A DNA stretch of 64,000 bases from Phyto melanocephala (GCA_941918925.1 OW799236.1:64008685-64072684), one strand, 5' to 3'. Positions 47,685 through 60,189 are shown, counted from the stretch's first letter. Made by a program: numbers and translations. Notes: generated from the sequence alone by a model not told the origin.

Positions 47685-47834
47685 CCCTATACAAAGAAAG
47701 TGATACATATTTTATTATAAAGAGATTATTCTATAGCGATTAACAAAATAATAAATATTGTGCTTTAAATGTACACAAAATTGGTGGTGGGTATAAAAGA
47801 TTCGGCACAGCCGAATATAGTGCTCTTACTTGTT

Positions 47835-48651
47835 TACTTTGCTACTGATGGAAATATATTTGGGTCGTACATGTATTAAGTTGGGGTTCAAAAAGACACG
47901 CACATTGGTTAGATGAATACAAAAAATGCAATAGAATAGGGACTTTAGAACTAACATATTCGAATTATAATCTTTTAAAATTTGCATTTATAATAACTTT
48001 TTCTATGCCGATGGCCAGTTGTATAGAAAATTATTGATAGATTTTTGGCAAAAATTACATGTAATCTTTTTTAATTCCTTCAAAAGTTCTAGCAAGCTAG
48101 TTACGCTATCATGGAGCAGGAGTGTCGACACAGTTTATTGATACTGTTTTTAAATTTATACGAGAATAATAATTTATAATATTATTATAATTTCTTACGA
48201 CCGCACACAGCAAGTTACTAGTATTTTCGAATGAAAAATAGGCTGTGTACTTTCTGAAATTATTGCTGCCACGCTTACTTTCCATACAACGTAAATATTT
48301 GTTATTACGTATTTTAGAAACAATAAGAGTTTGTTTGCTAGTGTGAATAGGTTAGCACTGCTGTTTGTCCAAGTAACTTTTAATTATTTCATGTCTTAGA
48401 AACTAAAAATTTAATAGTGTTTAATAAGGGGTCATAACATAGCAACTGAATTGAATTGTAAAGTTTTATCCGAATTACTTTGTTGTTAACTTATTTAATA
48501 TTACTTATAGGTGGCGCTGTAGGAAATCCTGAGCTTTTTGTGTGCACTAGAAAGTATGTCACAAATGTAGTCAGCTATGGCAACCTCTGTATACTACATT
48601 GCTACATGATTGGCCTAAAGCCACCATTGAGTTTAAAAATGTATTACCTTT
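47835..48651. other. No gene recognised
   Basis: AT-rich; frame 48480-48710 is partly DINE and not convincing. Confidence 0.45.
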
Positions 48652-49152
48652 TTATACTCGCCGCAAAAAAAAATGGTGGGGGTATATTAATTTTATCATT
48701 TCGCTTGTAACACATCGAAATATCCATTTTAGACCCCACAAAGTATATGTTTACTGAGTTCTAGTTTTATTTTATGACGATCTAGCTATGTCCGTCTGTT
48801 GAAAATACGTACCGTAAAAGCTAGCGGGCTCAAATTTTTCCAGAATATTTCTTATATACAGGTTTGTTTGGAATTGAAAATGGGCTAAATCGAAGTATTA
48901 CGAAGAGAGTGATAGCTCGTTATGCAGTAGTAGATCAAAAACCATATCCTTCCAACAACGCATAAAATGCAATTGTGTCCAAACGCACTAACGTAGAGCC
49001 ATGAAGAATACAGGACTATATTGAAATATCTAAGTTGTATTTATTAGCAAAAACTACTTCGACACGCCTACTTTAACGCCGACTTTAATTGATAGACTAA
49101 ATTTACGAAAATATAATAGCGTATTGAAGTTATACGAAGAAAGTGATACATA
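48652..49152 (-). mobile_element. DINE-like family A, truncated and internally deleted
   Basis: Begins 'tttatactcgccgcaaaaaaaaatggtgg' and stops at 'agttatacgaagaaagtgatacatac', without the hairpin end. The middle part around 49000 jumps from the 'gtagagccatgaa' box to 'gaatacaggactatattgaaatat', so several hundred bases are missing. Confidence 0.8.
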
Positions 49153-49251
49153 CACATGTGTTCTGTATTCCGAGTGAAATTAAATCACTCGGAATTGCCA
49201 TTGTATTGTTATTGTTTATAACAACAATTTCGCTACGGCTGCAATATTCTC

Positions 49252-49457
49252 TTCGGTACACACTCTACGAACGCGATTCGGTGAGGCTTATGTGCATTTG
49301 CACATTTTTTAGCTTATTTTGCATAATAAACAAAAAAAGTCAATGTACAATGTACAAGTTCGGTACACACTCTACGAACGCGATTCGGTGAGGCTTATGT
49401 GCATTTGCACATTTTTTAGCTTATTTTGCATAATAAACAAAAAAAGTCAATGTACAA
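49252..49457 (+). repeat. Near-perfect tandem duplication, unit 107 bp
   Basis: The unit begins 'ttcggtacacactctacgaacgcg' and includes 'aggcttatgtgcatttgcac' and 'gcataataaacaaaaaaagtc'. The first copy is 49252-49358, the second 49359-49457 without the last 8 bases. About 99 bases are identical in both. The unit has higher GC than its surroundings. Origin unknown. Confidence 0.9.
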
Positions 49458-49543
49458 AAAATTAAGTGGAATATATGACGATATCAATCCTGCTTAGAAA
49501 AAAAGGCTAAGTAGTCCCGTTAATCAAAAATCTTAATTTTTGT

Positions 49544-50570
49544 CTGTTACGGACGTTACGTTACGGACGTTACACTTTTTCCATTAAACCAAATTGTGTA
49601 TATAAAAAACATTTATGTATTAAGAAATCGTTTTAACCTTGTAATTAATTATTTATAAGTTACAAAAAAATTATAGAATATTCCATTACTCTTATATTAG
49701 CTTATATTCATTTATTTATTTGTTTATTTAACTGTTTTACATTGTATCTTATGCTTAATAGACCCAGCTGTTCGAGCTACTTTTATAGTACATATTGTCA
49801 TTAGAAAAGCGTGAAAAATAATGATATGACTTAAGAGCTGGATATTTTTGACATTTATCCATGTTTTTGATATTTCGTCAGATATTGTTTTGACATAATT
49901 TTTATCAGCGTAAAATTGCTAATTTGTGAAAATCTCAAGCGTTTTCGAAGATGAGATTTTGGGCTTTTACTAGCTGCCAAACTTTTCGCTTAACAATAGC
50001 GCCAATACCGTCCACCGCTCCTTTTCCATGCAAAGTAACAAAAAAATTCCTAATTTGTAACGGAAAATCCAGTACGTAAACATTGCATGCATGGGCGTAC
50101 CGTTAAATATTTGAAGGGGGACATGGGGGTTGTGGTTTACAACATGGTTATTAATTAATAATTATTGATTTTTAGGAATTATTTTAAGTTTCAGTTTCAA
50201 TTTAAGTTGCAGATTGGGGGATCGCATGTTATTTAAACACACTTTTTGTTACTTTGAGGTGAATTTTTTCGGGTTTTCGGCAATCTAGAGCAATTTTAAG
50301 ATTCAGATTCAGTAGGTGAAAATCCATTATAAACACTTACTTCCACCTCATAATAGTAAAATAAAATTTTTGGGTATTTTTATGCCGTTACGGACGTTAC
50401 ACACTTTGTCATTTATATTTAAAAAAAAGTGTAATAAAGGTATTTCTTTTTTTCCATCAGATTAAAGTGCATAAAAACTCTGTTTATAAAGCTAGTTTGG
50501 AAAACAAAATTATTAAAATTCATTCTGTTAAACTTAGAAAACCCTATTTTCCGTTACGGACATTACACAC
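49544..50570 (+). repeat. Cluster of GTTACGGACGTTAC motifs
   Basis: GTTACGGACGTTAC occurs twice back to back at about 49544-49573, once at 50386-50403 and once with a single change (GGACATTAC) at 50551-50568. Each cluster is followed by 'acact' or 'acaca'. A partial inverted form (gtaacggaaaa) is at 50058. The stretch between is AT-rich and non-coding. Confidence 0.7.
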
Positions 50571-50929
50571 AGTGTACCCATTTTTGTTCAAATTGTTAAA
50601 ATATATTAGATAACTTACAAATATGATTTTTATCTTAAATAAAAGAAAATTAAACAAATTAAAGTTTTGCTAAATACTGAAACGACTGTTTTACCCACTT
50701 TTTTGACCATTTAAAATACCCTTTTTTACAAAAATAAATGAAAGCAAGAGGTACGTTTAGGTTAGCCTCTGACAAGGCCAAACAAATCACTGTAAAACCG
50801 TATTGTTTATATATTTTGAAGCTTGAAGATGTATCCTATTATTCCATGAACAAACATTTGGATTTTGGGCAACTTCAAATTTTTGCCTTTTTATTTTTTT
50901 ATTTATTTATTTTGGTTTAAAAATTTTCG

Positions 50930-51557
50930 GATTAGCCCATATGCTTTTAGAGATGTTCGTACAAATTTTCCATAAATCGGGCTCTAATCGGTAAAGTTAC
51001 AGGCAACATTTTTTTTTTCAAATATATATTCCAAAAATTTACAAACTAAAATCAATTTTTTCAGCTTCAAGACAACCGAGAGAGTCAATATTGGCATCAT
51101 CTGAAAGGTCTTGACTAGTACAATATAAGAACTATAAAAATTAAGGAATTTAAATTTATGTTGGCCGACACTACAAAATGGCTAACAAAACATTTCTATA
51201 TGGGTCAAATCAAATCTATTTTAAAATGTAACTTCTTAAACCCCCTCAATATTGGAATTAAATGAAAGGGCTTGACCAGTAGAATAAAGTAAGTTATTAA
51301 AAAATATAAGATCCAAGATGGCGTCTAAAACAAAATGGCGGATCATATTTGTTTAACCCCAGCAATTTGAGTATCAAATTAAAGAGCTTGACTAGTAGAA
51401 TACAGTAAACTACGTATAAATTCAAAATCAAGGATGGCGAAGGAAATAATAAGGAAAAGGCGTATAACATGAAATATAGGTGGCGTATAACATGAAATAT
51501 GATGGTGAAGGGTATTATCAGATTCGGCACGGCCTAATACATCACTCTAACTTGTTT
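50930..51557 (-). repeat. DINE-like family C element
   Basis: Contains 'gagagagtcaatattggcatcatctgaaagg', several 'ttgactagtagaata.agtaa' boxes (51109, 51273, 51390) and 'aaaatggcggatcatatttgtttaacccc'. Ends 'agggtattatcagattcggcacggcctaatacatcactctaacttgttt'. Longer counterpart of 30890-31237. Confidence 0.7.
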
Positions 51558-52309
51558 TTGGATATTTTTTTTTTTTCAGATTAAAATATATACAAAGTGG
51601 AAATGTTTTTACACTAATTTTTAAAAATAATGCCCCTTTAATGTCTTCCGTTTTAAACTTTACAATGATGCGTTGATTTTAGAACGTCATTCAGATTTGT
51701 GCCTGCAGCTCTTGACTGCGATAATGTTGGCCTTGAGTTCAAGGATTTTTTTCTGATTAAAATAATTATATTATTCTGATTTTTTTAATGCTTATGAATC
51801 TCAATTATTTTTCTCTAAGTATTTTGTATCACCTGTATCACAACATAACATATAAGCACCGTAAGATTACTTATACTTCATAAGAAATATTTTAAAGAAT
51901 AAAATTTCGTCTGTTTTTAAAACAATGTGAATCTTGTCATCGTTTTAATACTCGTTTAAAGGCTACTACACAAACATTTTGATGCTTAGCCTTTCGCCTG
52001 AAATACATAGAATTAGAGATTTATCGCATGCCAGAGAATTTCGATCTGCTCCTTCTATCCAAAATAGCTTTTCTGCCGTTTAGGAATTGATAGCAGATCC
52101 AACAACATCATGCGGCGCACCAACATGTATACTTACCATTCTAGATCTAAATAATAAATGTCTAACAAACCTCGCGATTTTTTCTCAACTGCGTTAAAAT
52201 TAGCCCACAAATATAATGTTTAAACAATTCAAATGTTAAGAAGCTGTACTCCTGTGAACCTGCACTCTTAATATTAACAACATTTCAAATTACAACTCCT
52301 TCCCCGCTT
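51558..52309. other. No gene recognised
   Basis: AT-rich with no coding pattern. Confidence 0.45.
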
Positions 52310-53500
52310 TTTATACCAACCATCAAAAAAATGATGGGTGTTATTCATTTTGTAATTCCGTTTGTAGCACATCGAAATATTCATTTTAGACCCCACAAAG
52401 TATATATATTCTGATTCAGGGTTTCATTTTATGACGATCTAGCTATGTCCATCCGTTTGTCCGTCCGTCCGTCTGTTGAAAGCACGATAGAGGTCGGACC
52501 GATAAAGCTAAAGGGCTCAAATTTTGCCAGAATATTTCTTATACAAAATGGGCTAAATCAGAATAGAATAGAATGTGTCCAAACGCATAAACGTAGAGTC
52601 ATAAAACTTCGAATAAATATATATTTCCTGAGTAAAAACGATTTTTCCCATGAAAAAAGCTTAAATCTATGCATTTAGAATGGAGATCAACAAATCAAAA
52701 TGTACGAAAATGTATACCGCACAGTGTACTTTTCGGTATATTTAAAATTTAAAACCTAATAAAACTGACAAAATTAAATGTACGATTCTGAAATTTTGTA
52801 AACATCGCTTTTTGGTGAAATGCTTTGTTCTAACGGAAAATAAATATGACACGGCGACTTGTACGCCCACCTCCCATATAACGTTTTATCTCAAATTCAT
52901 ATAATTTCTCTATGAATAAAGATTTTGGAATAATAAAGGACTATGTTGAAATATCAAAGTTGCATTCATTAGCAGAAACAACTTCGCTACGCCTACTATA
53001 ACGCCCACTTTTCACGTTATCCACTGTTAATGAAATTTAAAAGCTCATAAAACCGACAAAATTAGGGGTATAATGATGAAATTTGCTACAGATATCCTAC
53101 TAGTCAATAACATTGTTATGACAGACAATTTAGGTGACACGCCCACTTAAACGTCTACCACCCATATAACGGTTTATCTTAAATTCATATAATTTCTCTA
53201 TGGACAAAGTTTTTGGAAGAATAAAGGACTATATTGAAGTATCTAAGTTTTATTTATTAGCAGAAACTATATTGACGCTCCTACTTTAACGACCACTTTC
53301 ATTGAAAGACCAAATTTTACGAAAACATTTAACTAGCATATCGAAGTTATACAAAGAAAGTGATACATATTTTAGTATAAAGATATTATTCCATAGCGAT
53401 TACTGTTAATAACAAAATAATACATTCTGTGCTATAAAAGTAAACAAAATTGGTGGTGGGTATAAAAGATTCGGTACAGCCGAATATATTGCTCTTACCT
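52310..53500 (-). mobile_element. DINE-like family A element
   Basis: Begins 'tttataccaaccatcaaaaaaatgatgg' and ends 'aaaagattcggtacagccgaatatattgctcttacc'. It is uninterrupted, with two 'acgcccac...catataacg' modules. Confidence 0.9.
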
Positions 53501-53754
53501 TCTCTGTTGACAATTTGACATGACATTTAAAAAACTTTTTTTGTTGCCTTTATTTTTTAAAGGTAAAACTATTATTTATTATAGCAAAATGCATTTGGAG
53601 GTCATTCGCAAAGGTCAAATTATACAGTCAAGTAACTCCTACAAGTTGGTAATTAACATACAAATAGAAACTTGTAATACAATAGCCAATTTATATGTAA
53701 AAAAAAACCGCATTAAATATCACATTTTTTTAAATTATTAAAATTTTATATAGA

Positions 53755-54045
53755 TACTAGCTTGTGCCCGCGACTTCGTCTGCGTATTAATCTGAATAAA
53801 AGCTAGACCTAGTATTAACAAAAAAAAAATAAAAATATTTACAACATAAACAACCCGTTTAGGATGTGTGATGATGAGTTTTCCAACGAATTCGCGTTAT
53901 TATCGCGACAAAAAGTGGCCTATGTGTTAATCTAGGTTTTTATCTATCTATGTGCCGAATTTGATTTAGTTCCGTTCAGCCGTTTTTGTGTGATTGAGTA
54001 ACAAATATCCAAACATCCCAACATTCACATTTAATATATTAGTAG
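53755..54045 (+). repeat. ACTAGC-type repeat of the 'cccgcgacttcgtctgcg' class
   Basis: Begins TACTAGCTTGTGCCCGCGAC then 'ttcgtctgcgtattaat', includes 'ccgttcagccgtttttgtgtgattgagtaacaaatatccaaac' and ends 'tttaatatattagtaggat'. This begin/end combination belongs to a dispersed repeat class that I recognise from many insect genomes. Confidence 0.75.
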
Positions 54046-54161
54046 GATACTACATAAGTGTTTATAAACATACATGTATGTATAAGATATGTAAATATGT
54101 AGAACAATTTTAATAATTAATTCTATATAATTTTGCAGTAAAAGGGGATAACCGTTACTAA

Positions 54162-54600
54162 AACAAGTAAGAGTGCTATATTCGGCCGTGCTGAATCTTA
54201 TATACCCTTAACAACGTGTAGTCATGCAATAACAATTGTTTGTATCACCATTCATCTCATTAATCTGAAATACTTACATACATATTAAAAACCAGGTGGT
54301 TGTGGTTTTTTCCTCATATCTAGCTTTTTTTTGTATCAATGTTTCTGATTTTTAATACCGATCTACTCCCGAATATTTCTGATATTTAAATACCTCAGCC
54401 GGGTTCAGGCGATATCGGGTGGCTTCAAAAAGTTGATTTCAGTATACACACGGTCAGATGGACAGACTGACTTAGCTTAATCGACTCACCTATTCATAAG
54501 CTTTCAGAAAATATGTGGTCGGAATGAAAATTGTAGAAATTTCACACGGAATGACAAACCTCTATATACCCTTTTTCACTTTTGTGTGAAGGGTGTAAAC
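54162..54600 (+). mobile_element. DINE-like family B element, core deleted
   Basis: Ends are present (AACAAGTAAGAGTGCTATAT; TATACCCTTTTTCACTTTTG...). The A/T-only core and its flanks are missing ('acatacatattaaaaaccaggtggttgtgg'), giving 440 bp. Confidence 0.88.
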
Positions 54601-54869
54601 AAATTACATTAGTTCTAGCATTGATGTGAGCATGAGAAAAAAAACAAGATTAAAGTATTTAACACGTAGCTTATAAATTGTTTCTACAATTACGTGTTTC
54701 AACTCAAAACATTCTTATGTAAACACTTTAAGAAATGTCAGAGGTTTATTGCAAAATAATTATTTAAACGAAGCTTTTAAGCAATTGAGATTCGATTATT
54801 TATTACTGAGTTTGGTTAGGTCGAAAAAGAGGGGCACTTAAAGCCCAAACCCATAACAGGTATACACGT

Positions 54870-55235
54870 ATGCTCAATTGACATGTTGTGCGCTGTATAG
54901 AAACCTCAAACATAAAAATACCGACTCCTCCATGTAATCCCTTATGGATCTCCAATTTGAATCCCTTAGGCCTTCCAAGTTCGGCATTGTATCCACTTTA
55001 AAGTGTTCGCTTCTAATATGTCCAAACGCAGGACATTGCCAAAGGTAATTTTCCAAGTGTATTCATCTTCCTAGGATGCTCTACATGTCGTTTCATCCGA
55101 CAGTCCATGGACCTAGATGACTTCTCATCTCCGTTTGAACCGTTATTACACTTAATAATTTCCTAAGTGTTGCTCTACTCAGTTTCAGAATCTGCTTCGA
55201 TTTCTCAAGATTTGGGTACTAACCCAAATATGTTC
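54870..55235 (-). pseudogene. Non-LTR retrotransposon ORF2, RNase H tail
   Basis: Minus strand: LSRATLRKLLSVITVQTEMR and SHLGPWTVG (about 55120-55215) correspond to the end of an RNase H domain. After a frameshift, LENYLWQCPAFGHIRSEHFK (near 55055-55000) matches the 'C..C...E...H.LC.CPAL...R...LG' Cys/His tail, and NLEGLRDSNWRSIRDYMEES leads to a stop at 54874. This order is typical of the C-terminus of Jockey/Loa/I-group non-LTR elements with RNase H; which clade is not resolvable. No poly-A tail is obvious, and the upstream part is absent. A 5'-truncated, frameshifted relic. Confidence 0.7.
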
Positions 55236-55870
55236 TTTTGTTTTAAAGTATTTAAACTAGGTTGTAGCCATTTTCGTTTTCGAATGCTGAACATGATTGA
55301 AGTTTTTACAATTCGAATGAGATTCAAGCGTTGAGACAACAAACACAAATAAGCAAAATCAACCTAGAAGTGATACAATGTTAAAATAAACATACTTATG
55401 AACAATTTGTGAACTCACGAGGTGTCCAAAGTATCATATTGTCATAAAATCGTAATTTCTCAACATTTTTTAATTAATAAATTATGAACACATGCGTTTT
55501 AACATAATTCGGGTACGCTGAATCCAGTGGTGCCCGCGGTTTTTTAAGATTGGCTCTGGTTTTCGAGATATACCGTTATTTCGAAAATGGAGATGGTTGC
55601 ACAACATATGTTCGCGTAACTCAAAAACGCTTTAGCTTATTGAAAAAACCGAAATTCCGCAATAAAATTTCAGTTAACAAAAGTAAAACTTCTTTCTAAT
55701 ATCCGCAGTCGTTTTAGAAACATAATTTTTTTTTTTTTATTTTTTTTTTATCGAAATTTCGAAATTTTTGTTTTTTAAAAATTTATAAAAAATTAAAAAA
55801 AGGTAGCTAGGCTTCTAATTTTTTGCAGACATAAAAAAACAAAGCTGCAAACAAAACAAGCCATAAATAA
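55236..55870. other. No gene recognised; possible outer part of the fold-back element
   Basis: Non-coding. 'aacaaagctgcaaacaaaacaagccataaataacact' at the right edge resembles the left flank of the 10358 fold-back ('aaaacaaaaagccgcgttaaataacact'), so homology between the two loci may extend outside the arms. Confidence 0.4.
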
Positions 55871-56765
55871 CACTGCCTGACAAAAAATCCTTTTTTGTCT
55901 TCCCGTTAATTAAAACTATGTGGGCTATATGGATTTTGATGCGCTGAACTCAAATCCGTAGTCGGTTTTTTCCATTAGATAGGGATTTTTTATGGGCGTT
56001 GCAGATTTTTTCCCCTAAATTAGTCAGGTACGAAGACATATTTCATCCTAACTCGAGAACCAGTCATCCGGTTTCCAAAAGTAAAACACGAGAAGATGTG
56101 TTTTCTCTATATCTTATCGTTTTGGAATTATTTAGAAATTAATGGAGAGAAAAATATTTTTTCGTGCAAAATTCGTAATATTTTTCAATTTAAAAATAGA
56201 GTTAAAAAAAATATAAAGCAAATATTCAACATTTTGCACATTTGAATTACCTCTGATTTCAAATTATTGGGTACCTGCGGTAAATTGACAATAAAATCTA
56301 CATTTTTAAACCGATTTTTATGGCTTATGGCTTTTTTTATTTTTAAGGTAAGTAGTTCTCAGAAAACAGTGCAAAATGTTGAATATTTGCTTTACATTTT
56401 GTTTAATTATATTTTTAAATTGAAAAATATTAGGAATTTTGCACGAAAAAATTTTTTTCTCTCCATTAATTTCTAAATAATTCCAAAACGATAAGAGATA
56501 GGGAAAAATTTTATTCCACTAAAATAAATACAATATTTGCTACACATCTTCTGATGTTTTACTTTTGAAAACCGGATGACTGGATCTCGAGTTACGATGA
56601 AATATGTCTCCGTATCTGACTAATTTAGGGGAAAAATTAGCCACGCCCATAAAAAAAAATCCCGATCTGATAGAAAAAAACCGACTACGGATTTGAGTTC
56701 AGCGCATCAAAATCCATATAATCCACATAGTTTTATTTAATGGAGAATTTTGCTGCTGATCAGTG
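55871..56765. mobile_element. Fold-back element with arms of about 370-400 bp
   Basis: Left arm 55871-56239 and right arm 56369-56765 pair as inverted copies, with a 129-bp loop. Both ends read CACTG from outside. Shared boxes include 'ggattttgatgcgctgaactcaaatccg', 'gagaaccagtcatccggttt' and 'cgataagat.taga.a...aaa'. No coding. Arms are clearly diverged from each other, so this insertion is older than that at 10358-11970, with which it shares the terminal 'ataacact' and an 'atggattt.g....ctgaac.c.aaa' block. Confidence 0.8.
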
Positions 56766-57256
56766 TAATTAAAATCTGTTAGCAACTTTTGATTTTATTG
56801 CCAAAAGTCGACAAATTTTAATTAATTTAAGAATGTCATAAAACGCAATATTTGTATGGGAGCCCCCTAACAAGTGGAGTTACCGATTAAAAAATTCTTA
56901 GAATTAAGAAATAAAGTCATAAATGCTTTGTATTTTATTGTGCTTACAAAACCACACAAATCGGTCTTTTATTGTGCAGTCAAAACCGCACTAATCGGTC
57001 TTGTAAAAAACTTAAATAACATATTCTATTGTTATAACTGGAACAGGTATAAATATTATTCGTCCTGGTTTTTTTTTACAAAACATGGTCATGAAGGTCT
57101 CGACAGGTACTTTGATTAAAACAATTACAGTTTAAATAAGAGTTCCTCAACCCCTTCACTGTCATATGGAAAGTGCTTGCGAAAGTGATTAATGAAGTTT
57201 AAAGCCTTTGACAGTCTTGTATCCAGTCAGTTATATTGTAATATCTAAGATGGAGG
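56766..57256. other. No gene recognised
   Basis: Frame 56874-57119 has no motif. Could be the non-coding 5' part of the decayed gene that follows. Confidence 0.4.
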
Positions 57257-58316
57257 CGTGTGAAAAGTTTAATTCCTTTTGTTGTATTTGGAAAATATAA
57301 AAATATGTCAAGTCGCCGTAAAATCACTACTGAAACAAGTACCTTGTATGAATCATATTTTTCTTTAAGGGTTATATATGGTAAGAGTTGGACACCATCA
57401 ATAGTGTGTACACACTGCATTTACCATTAAAATAAGTGGGGAAAAAATGGAAACGCCATGCCATTTGGAGTTCCAATGATTTGGAGAGATCCAATAGTTC
57501 ATGTTGAAGATGAGTGTTAGTCGTGCATAAATTATACAGCGGGTATGAACAGAAGAAAATTAACTTATATATCTTATACTGAAACAGCATATGCTCAATC
57601 TCCGCTGCCACATTCTGATGAAATTCCTGTTCCGGATAGCCATATACCAACAGAACATATTCCCTCAATAATTGATTCTGTTGAAGCGGGTGGACTTGCT
57701 ACTTCAATGTATCAGCCGTCATGCATCACGGTTCCATGCAGTCACAATGAAATCACCGAGATCGACTGAATATAATGGTACGGCATCTAAAATTATCTCC
57801 AATCAATCGCCATAGACGATTTACGAATTTTTTAAATCTATTGAGAATAATTCTATTGTGTATTGTACTGACATCCGCGGCTTCGTTTTAACAATGCAAA
57901 ATTAATATAATGCTGGAGATTGGCGCTTATTCATTGATTTATCCAAAAGTAGCTTAAAGGCAGTTTTGCTACATGTCACTAATTTAAAAAGTCCTATTCC
58001 GATAGCACTAAGCACAAATGCTAAAGAGACATACGCATCAATGAAAAAAAATACAGTTAATTAAATATGAAGACCACAAGTGGCAAATATGAGCAGATTT
58101 AAAAGTGGTATCTCTTTTAAGAGGCATGCAATGGACCGTACTTTCGTCGTCTTATGAAGGACCATGAATTTGAGGTTGCATTGAATGATATCGAGCTATT
58201 GGCCTGGAATTGTGTGAAATCACTAATAGATAATGTATTAGGAAATCATCGGTCTGAAAACTGGTGAATTTTATCAAAAATATGCTAACCGAATTTAAAA
58301 ACTTAAACGTTAGAAT
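57257..58316 (+). pseudogene. Decayed gene of the arthropod FLGN/SDEHGERFHQ protein family, 5' part
   Basis: Read across frames, the plus strand shows in the family order: a Cys-rich start (FCCIWK, SLRVIYGKSWTP, SIVCTHC; 57270-57420), AMPFGVPMIWRDPIVHVEDE (about 57450-57515), a short spacer with SPLPHSDEIPVPDS (57600-57640), IVYCTDIRGFVLTMQ then DWRLFIDLSKSSLKAVLLHV (57855-57980), SPIPIALSTNAKETYASMKK (57992-58050), IKYEDHKWQI (58060-58090), and, after a deletion, EVALNDIELLAWNCVKSLID with NVLGNHRSENW (58170-58265) and NMLTEFKNLNV (58278-58312). I recognise all these blocks from the arthropod protein family whose C-terminus is at 10878-11219. Stops, frameshifts and a missing central part make it non-functional. 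The function of the family is not known to me. At 58316 the gene is split by a hAT insertion and resumes at 63592. Confidence 0.7.
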
Positions 58317-59557
58317 CATAGTACGCGAATCTTTCGAATAGATATTTTTCGCGAATGATATTAATTCGAATGAAATAAATTTTCCACATTGTGACGAATA
58401 ATTCGTTTTGTTTTCCGAATTTTAAAAATAAAATTTGCGAGACAAATGAAATTTAAAAAAAATTTAAAATAAAATTCTCTTCACAACTTAAAAATAAAAT
58501 TCCTTACAAGAATCATTCATTCAAAGAACATAATCGAAAAATTAAAAAAAAAATCGATTCACAAATAGAATTTTTATTTTCCTTGAAGAAAAGTTAACAG
58601 CGTTGCCATTGTAGTTTATTATTTTTGTTGTGTTAATGGGGACAATTTCACCATTTTAGGAATTAAAGAAAATATTTTAAAGACTTTAATTTGTAGTTTT
58701 TCCAACTTAAACACATACGTTAAAGGCAATTTAATTTAGTATTGAACACCAGGCAATATCAAATTTTAAAGAATTATTGTATGTATGTCTGATTAGTGAT
58801 AAAAAACATAAGTATAAACGGGTTTCAAACAAGCAATTCGGATTAAATATAATTATATCTGTGCTTTTCATGGGCATGGTATGTCTTAAAATCAAATTTT
58901 TCAGGAGAGCCATAAAACCGTTTTATATAAAACAACGGGTTAGGTATTGAACTTTTTAAACTTTTTTTTACCATTCATGCCAATAAAGATCTTAAAATTT
59001 TCTTATAAAAATTTCAGACAAATATTCTTTTAAAATTATATAGCGAATACGGAAATAAACAAAGTGGTACGAAAATTAAAAGTGTGTGCAGATAAACATA
59101 GGTAGATAGTACACACTTCTAGTAAATTGAAAAATTATCAGAAAATGACTTTTAAGTGTGTTCAGAAATAACAGCGTATGTGGTTGTGTGTTTTTCTAAA
59201 AAATGAAATAATTTGCCATTAAGCACACGTAAGTCAACATACTGCGTTAGTGCTAAACCCTTTTTGAATATACATATATAGAAGTTACGTTGTTATGCAA
59301 TTAAAAAAATCGGAATGGGTTCATCTTATTTCAGATATTTTTGGAACCAAGTAAAGGGCGTTTAAAACCAAACAATATGGCATTATTAACTCAAAATCAT
59401 AAAAAATGAACATACGCGGTTGCCCATGAAAACCACAGATATTACCTTTTAGGATTTTATGATAATAATCCTGTTTGGATTTATTATAAAAAATTGAACT
59501 TGTTTTCATGTTCAGACTCAGCAATTAACTTGCCCAAGTTTCGTTCTCTTTTACTTA

Positions 59558-60158
59558 TTATACCCTTCACACAGTGAAAAAGGTTTTATATACGTTTGTC
59601 ATTCCGTGTGAAATTTCTACAATTTTCATTTCCGACCCCCTAAAGTATATATTTTCTAAAAGCTTATGAATAGGGGAGTCGATTAAGCTCTGTCAGTCTG
59701 TCAGTGTGTATGTTGAAATCAACTTTCTGAAGCCCCATGACATCGCCTGGACCCGGTATTAAAATATCAGAAATATTCAGGAATAGATAGGTATTGAAAA
59801 TCAGAAACATCGGTACATAAACAACTGAGATATGAGCGAAAAACCACGACCACCTCGTTTTTTTCACAACAGCAACATACATACAAACGTGGTATACTGG
59901 TTAGAGTGAGGAAATTTTTATTTTATTTTATATATTATTTATATTTTTATTGTTTTATTTTTAATCTTATTTAAATTTTTTTTTTTTTTTTTGAAGCACA
60001 TAAGTAAACTTAATTAATAATATTACAATGGGATGTTTTATATATGTATGTACGTATTTCATATGAGATAAATGGTGATATAAACAATTGTTGTTGCATG
60101 ACTACACGTTGTGAAGGGTATATAAGATTCGGCACGGCCGAATATAGCACTCTTGTTT
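59558..60158 (-). mobile_element. DINE-like family B element nested in the hAT element
   Basis: Begins TATACCCTTCACACAGTGAA and ends 'aagattcggcacggccgaatatagcactcttgttt'. The A/T core is shorter than in 35420-36263 (59930-59995). Confidence 0.88.
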
Positions 60159-60189
60159 GATTTTAATTTTTTGACATTTCTTTTTTGTT

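Larger units (their letters stand above)
45173..47834 (-). mobile_element. DINE-like family A element with two nested insertions
   Basis: Starts 'ttttatacccgccaccaaaaaaaatgg' and ends 'aaagattcggcacagccgaatatagtgctcttacttgttt'. Internal modules are duplicated as in 40563-42374 ('acctcccatataacgttttaa..aaaattcatataat' near 45788 and 46078). Interruptions: S2+R2 at 46488-46912 and a mariner relic at 47099-47684. Confidence 0.88.

Noticed and set aside
56874..57119. 81-codon frame upstream of the decayed arthropod-family gene
   Set aside because: Does not match the expected N-terminus, which begins near 57257 in other frames.
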